Below, piece by piece: positions 8,994-16,253 of a stretch of DNA of 42,606 nucleotides (the first letter of the stretch is position 1; every line of letters starts with the position of its first letter). Source of the stretch: Corynebacterium sp. HMSC27B11 (lineage in GTDB: Bacteria; Actinomycetota; Actinomycetes; Mycobacteriales; Mycobacteriaceae); contig NZ_KV823531.1 of NCBI RefSeq assembly GCF_001815985.1, forward strand, positions 1 to 42,606. The letters are read 5' to 3'. Under the pieces are notes generated by a model. It made no database searches. It saw nothing but the letters and a program-made list of their open reading frames with translations, and was not told where the DNA came from. The translations under genes and the position numbers were made by a program.

Positions 8994-9039
8994 TTCGACC
9001 CCTCGCACGGGTGGTCGACTGCGTCGCGAGGCTTTTGCT

Positions 9040-9045
9040 TAGACT
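9040..9045 (+). promoter_or_regulatory. -10 element for leaderless thyA-folA transcript
   Basis: TAGACT lies exactly seven bases before the thyA ATG and there is no Shine-Dalgarno sequence, the pattern of a leaderless actinobacterial promoter. Both thyA and folA should depend on it. Confidence 0.5.
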
Positions 9046-9052
9046 ATGAGGC

Positions 9053-9874
9053 ATGTCAGAGGCTCAATCTTCCCCTACTATCGCCACGCCCTACGAGGAT
9101 CTGCTCGCCAAGATCCTCGCGGGGGGTGCCAAGAAGGACGACCGCACCGGCACGGGTACGACGTCCCTGTTCGGTCAACAGATCCGCTTCAACCTGGCGG
9201 AGTCCTTCCCGCTGATTACGACGAAGTCGGTGCACGTGAAGTCCGTCGTCGGCGAGCTGTTGTGGTTCCTCTCGGGCGACTCCAACGTTCGGTGGCTGCA
9301 GGATAACGGCATCCGCATCTGGAACGAGTGGGCCGATGAGGACGGCGACCTGGGCCCGGTCTACGGCGTGCAGTGGCGCAGCTGGCCCACCCCGGATGGC
9401 CGCCACGTCGACCAGATCTCCCAGGCGCTGGAGATGCTGAAGCAGAACCCGGATTCGCGCCGGAACATCGTCAGCGCGTGGAATGTCTCGGAGCTGGAGA
9501 ACATGGCCCTGCCACCCTGCCACCTGCTGTTCCAGCTGTACGTGGCTGATGGGAAGCTCTCGTGCCAGCTCTACCAGCGCAGCGCGGATATGTTCCTGGG
9601 CGTGCCTTTCAACATCGCCAGTTACTCGCTGCTGACCCACATGTTCGCCCAGCAGGCGGGCCTGGAGGTCGGCGAGTTCATCTGGACCGGCGGGGACTGC
9701 CACATCTATGACAACCACCGCGAGCAGGTGGAGCTGCAGCTTTCCCGCGAACCGCGCCCCTATCCGCAGCTGGAGCTGAGCAAGGCCAAGGACATGTTCA
9801 GCTATGGCTTCGAGGACGTGAACTTCGTGGGCTACGACCCGCACCCGGTAATTAAGGCAAAGGTGGCTGTGTAA
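9053..9874 (+). CDS. thyA: Thymidylate synthase
   Basis: This 273-residue ThyA converts dUMP and methylene-tetrahydrofolate to dTMP and dihydrofolate. The catalytic cysteine is Cys156 in LPPCHLLFQ. The phosphate-binding arginines lie in DRTGTGT (about residue 30) and SRRNIV (about 135-140), and the [21 protein letters not shown] block is intact. Length and N-terminus fit the family. Its TAA shares an A with the ATG of folA, so the two enzymes that make and recycle dihydrofolate are translationally coupled. The start is leaderless, from the TAGACT box. Nothing is missing. Confidence 0.97.
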   Translation: MSEAQSSPTIATPYEDLLAKILAGGAKKDDRTGTGTTSLFGQQIRFNLAESFPLITTKSVHVKSVVGELLWFLSGDSNVRWLQDNGIRIWNEWADEDGDLGPVYGVQWRSWPTPDGRHVDQISQALEMLKQNPDSRRNIVSAWNVSELENMALPPCHLLFQLYVADGKLSCQLYQRSADMFLGVPFNIASYSLLTHMFAQQAGLEVGEFIWTGGDCHIYDNHREQVELQLSREPRPYPQLELSKAKDMFSYGFEDVNFVGYDPHPVIKAKVAV

Positions 9875-10563
9875 TGGGAGCTTCGGAGTTTGACGTCCAG
9901 AAGGAACAGCGCCCCAGCGGCTACCGTGAGGGCGACTACCCCGCCCTGACCCGCGCAGACGTCCCGGCGGGGGTGGAGATCGCGATGATCTGGGCGGAGA
10001 CGACCGCCGGCATCATCGGCGATGGGGCGGAGATGCCCTGGTATCTGCCGGAGGATCTGAAGCACTTCAAGAACTCGACGATGGGTTATCCGGTCGTGAT
10101 GGGGCGCACGAGCTGGGAGGCGCTGGGCAAGTACCGCCCGCTGCCGGGCCGCGAGAACTTCGTCATCACCCGTTCGGCTGATTATTCAGCCCCCGGTGGT
10201 CACGTGGTCGCCTCCATTAAGGACGGCATCGCGGCGGCCGCAAAGTTCGCCCGCGGAGAAGGTTCGGGTGGCGTGGTGCCGGAGACGGCGTCGCAGGCGC
10301 TGCAGGACGATGGCCGGGTGACCGTGTGGATCCTGGGTGGTGGCCAGGTGTACGCGCAGTGCATGCCGATCGCGGACCGGGTGGTGATCACGGAGATCGA
10401 TATGGTGGCTCCGAAGCGCTTCCAGGTCTATGCCCCGGCGATGGACGAGGCGGAGTTCACCGTTGAGCGCTCCGAATGGTTCGCCTCGGAGAAGGGCCAC
10501 CCGGTCGACGAGGAGCCGAACGGGCTGCGCTACCGCTTCGAGACGTGGCGCCGGAAGGCGTAG
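9874..10563 (+). CDS. folA: Dihydrofolate reductase with N-terminal extension
   Basis: This enzyme reduces dihydrofolate to tetrahydrofolate, regenerating the cofactor used by ThyA. The DHFR core begins near residue 35 with EIAMIWAETTAGIIGDG. It then shows the substrate-binding MPWYLPEDLKHFK (the acidic residue after Pro is the catalytic acid), the VVMGRTSWEALG loop and the NADPH-binding WILGGGQVYAQ. At 229 residues it is much longer than the usual 150-170. The excess is an N-terminal leader of about 34 polar residues and an insertion before the ILGGG motif (about residues 110-150). No start inside the leader has a better ribosome site, and the TAATG junction with thyA fixes the upstream start. 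A strong terminator follows. Confidence 0.93.
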   Translation: MGASEFDVQKEQRPSGYREGDYPALTRADVPAGVEIAMIWAETTAGIIGDGAEMPWYLPEDLKHFKNSTMGYPVVMGRTSWEALGKYRPLPGRENFVITRSADYSAPGGHVVASIKDGIAAAAKFARGEGSGGVVPETASQALQDDGRVTVWILGGGQVYAQCMPIADRVVITEIDMVAPKRFQVYAPAMDEAEFTVERSEWFASEKGHPVDEEPNGLRYRFETWRRKA

Positions 10564-10597
10564 GTCTTACACGGGGGACGCAACGGGGGTAGGAATC

Positions 10598-10622
10598 AAC
10601 CCGGCCACATGGCCGGGTTTTT
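10598..10622 (+). terminator. Intrinsic terminator of thyA-folA
   Basis: Arms AACCCGGCC and GGCCGGGTT surround the loop ACAT and are followed directly by a T run. It lies 35 bases after the folA stop. Confidence 0.9.
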
Positions 10623-10754
10623 CTCTATGATCCGCGTTTTTGCAGGTCGGGCGGAAGTTTTCATGAGGGCTGTCTAAAAAGTCAAAACTTTCTTATCGGA
10701 AACTTTGGAAAAAGCTCTAGGTGCCGGTAGATTCTTTCGCAATCGCAAAAGAAT

Positions 10755-10770
10755 TGTGATGCCAATCACA
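10755..10770. promoter_or_regulatory. Perfect GlxR (CRP-type) operator upstream of mctBC
   Basis: TGTGATGCCAATCACA matches the corynebacterial GlxR consensus TGTGA-N6-TCACA with no mismatch. It sits 66 bases before the mctB start. Direct AAACTTT repeats further upstream (about 10684-10712) resemble RamB-type sites. Together they predict cAMP/GlxR and acetate-responsive control of the uptake genes. Confidence 0.8.
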
Positions 10771-10835
10771 GGAGCTGAGGCCGAACGGCCAGGCGAATGT
10801 GAAGATCTGCACAGTCCCAAGGAAGGGAGAAAGAG

Positions 10836-11213
10836 TTGACCCAGTCGGCCGCCCCCGCGCAACGGCACGTCCCCACGCCCGATGAGTTCGTTGCCGCGCA
10901 GCAATCACCCGAGTTCCAGGAGCTTCGCTCAAAAATGCGTGGGTTCACCTTCCCCATGACCGTGTTTTTCATCGTCTGGTTCGTCCTCTACGTCAGCCTG
11001 GCGATGTTTGCACCGAACTTCATGGGGATCAAGATCTGGGGAAACATCAATGTCGGCGTGCTCCTTGGCTTCGGCCAGTTCATCACGACCTTCCTGATCA
11101 CGTACCTCTACGTGAAGTACGCAGACCGCGAAATTGAGCCCCGCGCCCAGCATGTTCGCGAGTCCCTCGAAGGCTCCCCCGCAACCCCAGCCAGCCAGGC
11201 TTCCCGAGGCTAG
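10836..11213 (+). CDS. mctB: DUF485 small membrane protein, partner of the carboxylate symporter
   Basis: This 125-residue protein starts at TTG 10836 behind GGAAGGGAGA; no better start exists. It has two transmembrane segments (about 38-58 and 70-92) joined by a short loop, then a charged tail, which is the DUF485 layout. Genes of this family nearly always precede a solute:sodium symporter of the acetate type, and here the symporter starts 51 bases downstream. In C. glutamicum the equivalent pair is mctBC, taking up pyruvate, acetate and propionate. The small subunit probably helps assembly or activity of the symporter. The upstream GlxR site predicts carbon-source control. Confidence 0.85.
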   Translation: MTQSAAPAQRHVPTPDEFVAAQQSPEFQELRSKMRGFTFPMTVFFIVWFVLYVSLAMFAPNFMGIKIWGNINVGVLLGFGQFITTFLITYLYVKYADREIEPRAQHVRESLEGSPATPASQASRG

Positions 11214-11264
11214 CGGCACCGCGTCCCGCTCACCCCCACGGATTAGAAAAGGAAAGGTCTCACT

Positions 11265-12872
11265 ATGGATCTCATTCTTGCTGCCTCGCAGGAGACAAAC
11301 CCGATCCTGAACATCAGCGTATTCATCGCCTTCATCGTGGTGACGATGTACATCGTGACGAAGGCTGCCGCCAAGCCGCAGAAGTCCGCGACGGATTTCT
11401 ACACCGGTGGCGCATCCTTCACCGGTACCCAGAATGGCCTGGCCATCGCCGGCGACTACCTCTCGGCGGCGTCCTTCCTGGGCATCGTCGGCGCAATTGC
11501 GCTCACGGGCTACGACGGCTTCCTGTACTCCATCGGCTTCTTCGTCGCGTGGCTCATCGCCCTGCTGCTGGTCGCCGAGCCGCTGCGTAACACCGGTAAG
11601 TTCACCATGGCGGACGTGCTCTCCTTCCGCCTGAAGCAGCGCCCGGTGCGCGTGGCCGCAGCTTTCGCGACCCTGTTCACCTCGCTGTTCTACCTGATCG
11701 CCCAGATGGCCGGTGCCGGTTCCCTGGTCTCCGTCCTGCTGGACCTGCACTCCAAGACCGCCCAGGCTGTCGTCGTCGTGATCGTCGGCCTGGTGATGAT
11801 GGCCTACGTCCTCATCGGTGGCATGAAGGGCACCACCTACGTGCAGATGATCAAGGCGGTCCTGCTGATCGCCGGTGTTGCTTTCATGTTCCTGATCATC
11901 GCCGTGATGTGGAAGGGCAACCTCTCCCAGCTCTTCGCTGACGCTGTGAACTCCCACGGTGACCCGGCGATCCTGCAGCCTGGCCAGAAGTACGGAGCCA
12001 CGACCGCAACGAAGTTCGACTTCATCTCCCTGGGCGTAGCCCTGGCGCTTGGTGCCGCTGGCCTGCCGCACGTCCTGATGCGCTTCTACACGGTTCCGAC
12101 CGCGAAGGAAGCACGTAAGTCCGTGACCTGGGCGATCGTCCTGATCGGCTCCTTCTACCTGCTGACCCTGTTCCTGGGCTTCGCAGCTGCCGCTCTGATC
12201 TCCCCGGAGGACATCAAGAACGCACCGGGTGGCGCGAACGCCGCGGCACCGTTGCTAGCGATGGAGCTGGCAGGCCCGATCTTCATGGCCCTGATTTCCG
12301 CGGTTGCCTTCGCGACGGTGCTGGCCGTGGTCGCTGGTCTGGCGATTACCGCTTCCGCTTCTGTGGCTCACGACTTCTACAACGGCGTGCTGCGCAACGG
12401 CCAGGCAACCGAGGAGGAGCAGGTCCGCGTCTCCCGAATCACCGTGGTCGTGATCTCGCTGGTCTCCATCGCGCTGGGCATCCTGGCGATGGACCAGAAC
12501 GTGGCCTTCCTGGTCTCCCTGGCGTTCTGCATCGCTGCGTCCGCTAACCTGCCGACGATCCTGTACTCCCTGTACTGGAAGAAGTTCAACACCACCGGCG
12601 CCGTGGCCTCCCTGTGGGTCGGCCTGGGCGTGGCCCTGGTCCTGATCTTCTTCTCCCCGGCCGTCTCCGGCGCGGAGACCGCGATGTTCCCGAACGTGGA
12701 CTTCGCTTGGTTCCCGCTGACCAACCCGGGTCTGGTTTCCATCCCAGCTGGCTTCATCGCCGGTATCGTGGGCACCTACCTTGGCAAGGGTGACGAGGAT
12801 CCGAAGCTGCAGTCCGAGATGGAGGTTCGCTCCCTCACCGGTGTTGGCGTGGAGGCTCCGGTCGACCACTAA
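11265..12872 (+). CDS. mctC: Monocarboxylate/acetate:cation symporter (SSS family)
   Basis: This 535-residue integral membrane protein belongs to the sodium:solute symporter family, acetate (ActP/MctC) branch. It imports acetate, pyruvate or propionate with a cation. About 13 hydrophobic helices span the sequence. The N-terminal core carries DFYTGGASFTGTQNGLAIAGDYLSAASFLG, the typical SSS unwound helix 1 region, and VLIGGMKGTTYVQMIKA follows near residue 185. The start has a GGAAAGG site eight bases upstream. It is co-transcribed with mctB. Codon use is strongly biased to C/G in the third position, as in highly expressed genes. A GC hairpin follows at 12904-12933. Confidence 0.93.
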   Translation: MDLILAASQETNPILNISVFIAFIVVTMYIVTKAAAKPQKSATDFYTGGASFTGTQNGLAIAGDYLSAASFLGIVGAIALTGYDGFLYSIGFFVAWLIALLLVAEPLRNTGKFTMADVLSFRLKQRPVRVAAAFATLFTSLFYLIAQMAGAGSLVSVLLDLHSKTAQAVVVVIVGLVMMAYVLIGGMKGTTYVQMIKAVLLIAGVAFMFLIIAVMWKGNLSQLFADAVNSHGDPAILQPGQKYGATTATKFDFISLGVALALGAAGLPHVLMRFYTVPTAKEARKSVTWAIVLIGSFYLLTLFLGFAAAALISPEDIKNAPGGANAAAPLLAMELAGPIFMALISAVAFATVLAVVAGLAITASASVAHDFYNGVLRNGQATEEEQVRVSRITVVVISLVSIALGILAMDQNVAFLVSLAFCIAASANLPTILYSLYWKKFNTTGAVASLWVGLGVALVLIFFSPAVSGAETAMFPNVDFAWFPLTNPGLVSIPAGFIAGIVGTYLGKGDEDPKLQSEMEVRSLTGVGVEAPVDH

Positions 12873-12903
12873 GCCACTCCCCGAGGCTCCTCTTCTTGGA
12901 TGA

Positions 12904-12933
12904 GCCCAGCCGCCTGGTCAACGGTGGCTGGGC
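12904..12933 (+). terminator. Hairpin downstream of mctC
   Basis: Arms GCCCAGCCGCC and GGTGGCTGGGC (one G-T pair) form an 11-base stem 31 bases after the stop. No T run follows, so the fold is certain but termination is inferred. Confidence 0.6.
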
Positions 12934-13020
12934 AACACCCCCGCCGCATCTGGCTAGTTCCAGAAGCTGCGGGGGTACCTTGTATCATGAGTGGTCGTGC
13001 CCGCAGGGTGCGGTCGCACA

Positions 13021-13093
13021 GCCCCAGTAGCTCAGTGGATAGAGCACGGCTCTCCTAAAGCCGGTGTCGTAGGTTCGATTCCTACCTGGGGCG
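13021..13093 (+). tRNA. tRNA-Arg (anticodon CCU)
   Basis: A complete 73-base cloverleaf is visible. The acceptor arms GCCCCAG/CTGGGGC have discriminator G. The D arm is GCTC/GAGC. The anticodon stem CGGCT/AGCCG carries loop CTCCTAA, giving anticodon CCU for the AGG codon. The T arm GTAGG/CCTAC carries loop TTCGATT. The CCA end is not encoded. A TATCAT -10 box lies near 12982-12987, and T runs (13095-13105) follow at once and should end the transcript. AGG is a rare codon in such GC-rich genomes. Confidence 0.96.
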
Positions 13094-13153
13094 CTTTTTG
13101 TTTTTGCCCCCCCGGCTTGGTCATCACTAGTCCCGCCAGCCCATCATCTTTAA

Positions 13154-13172
13154 TTGTGTTAGCCTTACCTAA
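13154..13172. promoter_or_regulatory. DtxR iron box upstream of the first SIP gene
   Basis: TTGTGTTAGCCTTACCTAA agrees with the DtxR consensus TWAGGTWAGSCTWACCTWA at 17 of 19 positions. It lies about 60 bases before the SIP start, between the tRNA and the gene. Repression when iron is plentiful is expected. Confidence 0.8.
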
Positions 13173-13231
13173 GAATAAGGCGTGGGTGCGGGCTCCCCTG
13201 CCCACAGCACCCCAGTGTTTGAAGGACAGTG

Positions 13232-14098
13232 ATGATCATGGCTGCCCAGCAGCAAAACGCAGCGCCGAAGCGGAGAGTCCGTAAGGCCAACGAAGCAACC
13301 GTGATTGGCCGTCGCCAGCTCTCTCCGGATCTCGTTCGTTTGAGCTTGAACTCTCCTGCATTTGTGGGCAAGGAGCTGGAGTTTACTGATCACTACCTCA
13401 AGTTGCTCTTCGCGCCAGACGGCGCTGATTACTCGTGGCCATTCGATGTCGAAAAGATTCGCGAGGAGCAGCCCAGGGATAAACAACCCATTACCCGCAC
13501 CTACACCCTGATTAACCTGGACCCAGAAACCGGGGACTTCGACGTGGACTTCGTCACTCACGGCGATTCCGGACTGGCTGCGCCCTGGGCGCGCGCGGCC
13601 GAAATTGGGGCGAAGATCGGCTTCTTCGGCCCGGGTGGGGCGTGGGGACCTGGCGAAGAATATGAGCACTTTATCTTCGCCGGCGATGAGTCCGCTGCAC
13701 CAGCCATCGGCGCGGGCCTGAAGCATCTCCCCGAGGGCGCCACGGCGACCGCCTTCATCGAGATCGAGGCAGAGGACCGGAAGTTTGAACTCCCCACCCG
13801 CGAGGGCGTGGACGTCAACTGGGTTATCCGCGATGGAGCAACCCACGGCACGGAGCTTTCTCGCGTGGTGCGCTCGGCCGGTGTGCCAACGGGTAAGAAG
13901 ACCAGCTGGTTTATCCACGGTGTCGCCGAGATGATTAAGGAAATGCGCCGCTTCCTCTTCGTCGACTCGGAGATCCCCCGCGCCGACGTTTCGATTTCTG
14001 GTTACTGGCGGATCGGCATGACCGAGGACCAGTGGCAGTCCTCGAAGCGCGAATTCAATGCTGAGATTGAGCAAGAGGAAGCACAAGCCAGAGCCTAA
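13232..14098 (+). CDS. Siderophore-interacting FAD protein (SIP family ferric reductase)
   Basis: This cytoplasmic flavoprotein of about 288 residues reduces ferric siderophores so that iron is released after uptake. The flavin-binding barrel comes first, with the R-x-Y-T motif PITRTYTLINLDPETGDFDVDFVTHG (about 85-110) and GPGGAW after it. The NAD(P)H-like domain follows with FAGDESAAPAIGAGL. The C-terminal SISGYWRIGMTEDQW is the usual family ending. Three in-frame starts lie within ten bases (13229, 13232, 13238); 13232 has the best spacing to GAAGGA. The DtxR box just upstream ties it to iron limitation. It stands alone here, 8 kb from the importer, and a diverged second copy is at 21849. 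Confidence 0.9.
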   Translation: MIMAAQQQNAAPKRRVRKANEATVIGRRQLSPDLVRLSLNSPAFVGKELEFTDHYLKLLFAPDGADYSWPFDVEKIREEQPRDKQPITRTYTLINLDPETGDFDVDFVTHGDSGLAAPWARAAEIGAKIGFFGPGGAWGPGEEYEHFIFAGDESAAPAIGAGLKHLPEGATATAFIEIEAEDRKFELPTREGVDVNWVIRDGATHGTELSRVVRSAGVPTGKKTSWFIHGVAEMIKEMRRFLFVDSEIPRADVSISGYWRIGMTEDQWQSSKREFNAEIEQEEAQARA

Positions 14099-14113
14099 CG
14101 CTTGCTCGCAAAC

Positions 14114-14242
14114 CTAGCGCTCGCTGGCCTGCCACGCATGGTCAGTATCCTCCGGAACGAACAGGCGCACCTGGCTGGTCAGCCCCTCAGCACGTGCGGT
14201 TTCCAGAACGGTTGCCGCCTGGTCCGCCGTGCCTATTGACCC
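14114..14242 (-). pseudogene. Remnant of an unidentified gene (C-terminal fragment)
   Basis: On the minus strand a reading frame of about 43 codons ends at TAG 14114-14116 and is closed upstream by a stop near 14245. It has coding-like composition (ending in LFVPEDTDHAWQASER) but no usable ATG, and no ribosome site is seen. I read it as the surviving 3' end of a truncated gene; the parent family is not recognised. It may also be chance. Confidence 0.35.
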
Positions 14243-14283
14243 CGCTCAGGTTGCAGAAAACACGACACCACACCCGCCACCGA

Positions 14284-14727
14284 TCAGGCTTTTGCGGAGA
14301 GAGTCCGGGCGCCCCTTCTCAGGTATGTCACGGCAACGCCGATCGCGACGACGCCGATGAGCGCTCCCACCGGGAGCAGGATCACCGGCAGGGGATTGAT
14401 CACCACTCCGTCTCCTTGCGAGGGCCTGTACTCGTAGTAGAGCGCTGAGCCCCCTGCGACGAGAAAACACGCGGCCCCGACCCCGTTTAGCGCGTTGAGG
14501 ACCAGAACCCCCGACCTCCACAGAGCCAGAAACAGGAGAAAGGCGGCGAGAACAGTCGCAGCCCAAACCAGGGGCCAGGACACCGACTCGGCAAGAGTAA
14601 ATGCGACCGCAGAGCACAGGCCGACGAGAGCCTGCAAAACAATTGTCGCCAGCAGGTAGGCGCGGCGAGAACCCGATTCCACTGGGGCAGTAGCCGGAGC
14701 GGGCACAGGTTTCACTGAACGAGTCAT
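14284..14727 (-). CDS. Small four-helix membrane protein of unknown function
   Basis: This protein of about 147 residues starts at the ATG at 14727. The open frame continues upstream to 14880 but that part is polar, Cys-rich and overlaps the divergent lipoprotein promoter, so I left it out. Four hydrophobic segments are evident, around residues 23-43, 48-68, 74-92 and 108-132, with short loops and a basic C-terminus (YLRRGARTLSAKA). The N-terminal 20 residues are Pro/Ala-rich and cytoplasmic by the positive-inside rule. I do not recognise a family. It is divergent from the lipoprotein gene, with about 140 bases between them. Confidence 0.6.
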   Translation of the reverse strand: MTRSVKPVPAPATAPVESGSRRAYLLATIVLQALVGLCSAVAFTLAESVSWPLVWAATVLAAFLLFLALWRSGVLVLNALNGVGAACFLVAGGSALYYEYRPSQGDGVVINPLPVILLPVGALIGVVAIGVAVTYLRRGARTLSAKA

Positions 14728-14855
14728 GAGGCGACTTTCTGACGCATTGAGTCCTCTAGCGAGGACTGACAGTACCTCTATTCTCGTTGCTATTCGACAA
14801 AAAATACACCCTTCTAAACGCATAAACGTTTGCTGACAAAGCATTTTTAGGGGCG

Positions 14856-14861
14856 TAGCGT
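14856..14861 (+). promoter_or_regulatory. -10 element for leaderless lipoprotein transcript
   Basis: TAGCGT lies seven bases before the ATG at 14869, with no ribosome site, matching the leaderless pattern seen elsewhere in the window. Confidence 0.45.
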
Positions 14862-14868
14862 CGAAACT

Positions 14869-15510
14869 ATGAGGTACCAAAAAGTTGCACTATCCATCGC
14901 CCTCTCCTGCACCTTGGTGGGAACGCTGAGCGCGTGCAGCGATGATGGCACCACCGAATCTGCCGGGAGTAGCCCGCCGGCCACCGTCACCCAGACGGTG
15001 AAGGAATCGAAGTCCTCGGAGGCGAAGGACCAGCCGAATCCTGAGCCGACGAGGAAGTCCGAGGCGCAGGAGAGCAAGCCAGGCAAGAATCCGGAGAAGC
15101 AGTGCGGAGATTTCCCCGCAGAGGAGGCGCTGCGACAAAATGTAGGCAAGCTCGCCTCCCCAAAGGGCACTGACTGGACGTGGAACACCTCTCATGCCGG
15201 CACGGATCTCTACGACCCTTGCGCTGCTCTCTCGCCTATCGTCCTCACGATTGATATGGCAACAGCTTCCAGTCCGTACCACATCATGCTCTTCCACAAG
15301 GGCGAGTACCTGGGCACCGCCACCGCCGAGCCGCAGGGCTTCTCCCCCGCCGTCAAGCAGGTCGACGACCAGACGATCGCGGTGACCTACTTCTACACCA
15401 AACCCGGCGAGGCCAACGCTATGCGCTCCGGCGAAGCCCACGCGACCTTCACCTGGGACCCGGCACAGAAGAAGGTCATCATGGACGGCAATCTTCCCCC
15501 GAGAGGCTAG
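14869..15510 (+). CDS. Secreted lipoprotein, LppP/LprE-like
   Basis: This 213-residue lipoprotein has a signal sequence ending in the lipobox L-S-A-C, with Cys23 as the lipidated residue. Residues 24-75 are a Ser/Glu/Lys/Pro-rich linker suited to crossing the cell wall. The folded domain (about 80-213) has two cysteines, C82 in KQCGDFP and C116 in YDPCAAL, and ends in beta-prone segments. The pattern DPCAxLS followed by HIMLFHKGEYLGTAT recalls the actinobacterial LppP/LprE lipoproteins, whose function is not established. Its stop overlaps the stop of the convergent FMN reductase gene by two bases, with no room for a terminator between them. Confidence 0.8.
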   Translation: MRYQKVALSIALSCTLVGTLSACSDDGTTESAGSSPPATVTQTVKESKSSEAKDQPNPEPTRKSEAQESKPGKNPEKQCGDFPAEEALRQNVGKLASPKGTDWTWNTSHAGTDLYDPCAALSPIVLTIDMATASSPYHIMLFHKGEYLGTATAEPQGFSPAVKQVDDQTIAVTYFYTKPGEANAMRSGEAHATFTWDPAQKKVIMDGNLPPRG

Positions 15511-16154
15511 TTGCCGTCGTGCCCAGAGAGCAGATTCAGAAAATCCGGCACGTCCGCAGCAACGTCGTTGCCGGAGCTGCGCTTGACCTGCGAAGAAGGC
15601 CCCAGCCCCTCGACGGCGCCGGAGACCCGCGCGATCTCGTCGGCGAGCTGGCTGGCGGCGCGCTCGATGCGCCGGTCCAGCCCTTCCTCGCCGCCGAAAT
15701 CATCCGTGGCCGCGAAGACCGCGGTGCTCATCACATCCGCGCGTAGGTAGCTCAGCAGCGGGCGCATCGCGTATTCCAGCATCAGGGAGTGCCGGGGTGT
15801 CCCGGCGGTGGCGGCGATGATCACGGGCATGCCGGTGATCGCGTTCGGATCCAGGGCGTCCATGAACATCTTGAACAGACCCGAGTAGCTGGCGGCAAAG
15901 ACCGGGCTCGCGGCGACCATCGCGTCGGCCGCGGTGATCTTATCCTGAGCCGCCTTGAGCTTCTCCGAGGCGATCCCGGTGGTCATCATCGTGGCCAGAT
16001 CGGCGGCGTATTCGCGGATGTCGATGTACTCCACGGCCACGGACTCTCCGCGGCGGCCAACCTGGGATTCCACCGCACCGGCGATGCGTTCGGCGAGCTT
16101 GCGGGTCGTCGATGGGCTGCCCAAACCTCCGTTGAGAACGATGAGGGAGTTCAT
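15507..16154 (-). CDS. NADPH-dependent FMN reductase, partner of the luciferase-like monooxygenase (CE1759 type)
   Basis: This flavodoxin-fold reductase of about 215 residues supplies reduced FMN. The N-terminus SLIVLNGGLGSPSTTRKLAERI is the family's first strand and phosphate loop. AASPVFAASYSGLFKMFMDAL (about residues 80-100) is the FMN isoalloxazine and dimer region, and PVIIAATAGTPRHSLMLEYAMRPLL follows. I set the start at ATG 16154; the frame is open to 16184. It lies 100 bases downstream of the luciferase-like gene on the same strand. This pairing, known from C. efficiens CE1758/CE1759, is a recurrent actinobacterial unit. The substrate of the two-component system is unknown. Confidence 0.88.
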   Translation of the reverse strand: MNSLIVLNGGLGSPSTTRKLAERIAGAVESQVGRRGESVAVEYIDIREYAADLATMMTTGIASEKLKAAQDKITAADAMVAASPVFAASYSGLFKMFMDALDPNAITGMPVIIAATAGTPRHSLMLEYAMRPLLSYLRADVMSTAVFAATDDFGGEEGLDRRIERAASQLADEIARVSGAVEGLGPSSQVKRSSGNDVAADVPDFLNLLSGHDGN

Positions 16155-16253
16155 GAACTCTTCTGCTCCATCCTTTCCTTGCACTTCCAGCGGTGAACTA
16201 CCAGGAGCGATACTAGGCCTGCACGCCCCTAAGCAGCTACTGCACCTACCCAG

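Noticed and set aside
13021..13093. tRNA-Arg as an attachment site for a genomic island
   Set aside because: No integrase is present and I found no second copy of the tRNA 3' end in the window.
12991..13284. A 97-codon open frame containing APVAQWIEHGSPKAGVVGSIPTWG
   Set aside because: This is a well-known false protein produced by translating across a tRNA gene; the real feature is tRNA-Arg at 13021-13093.
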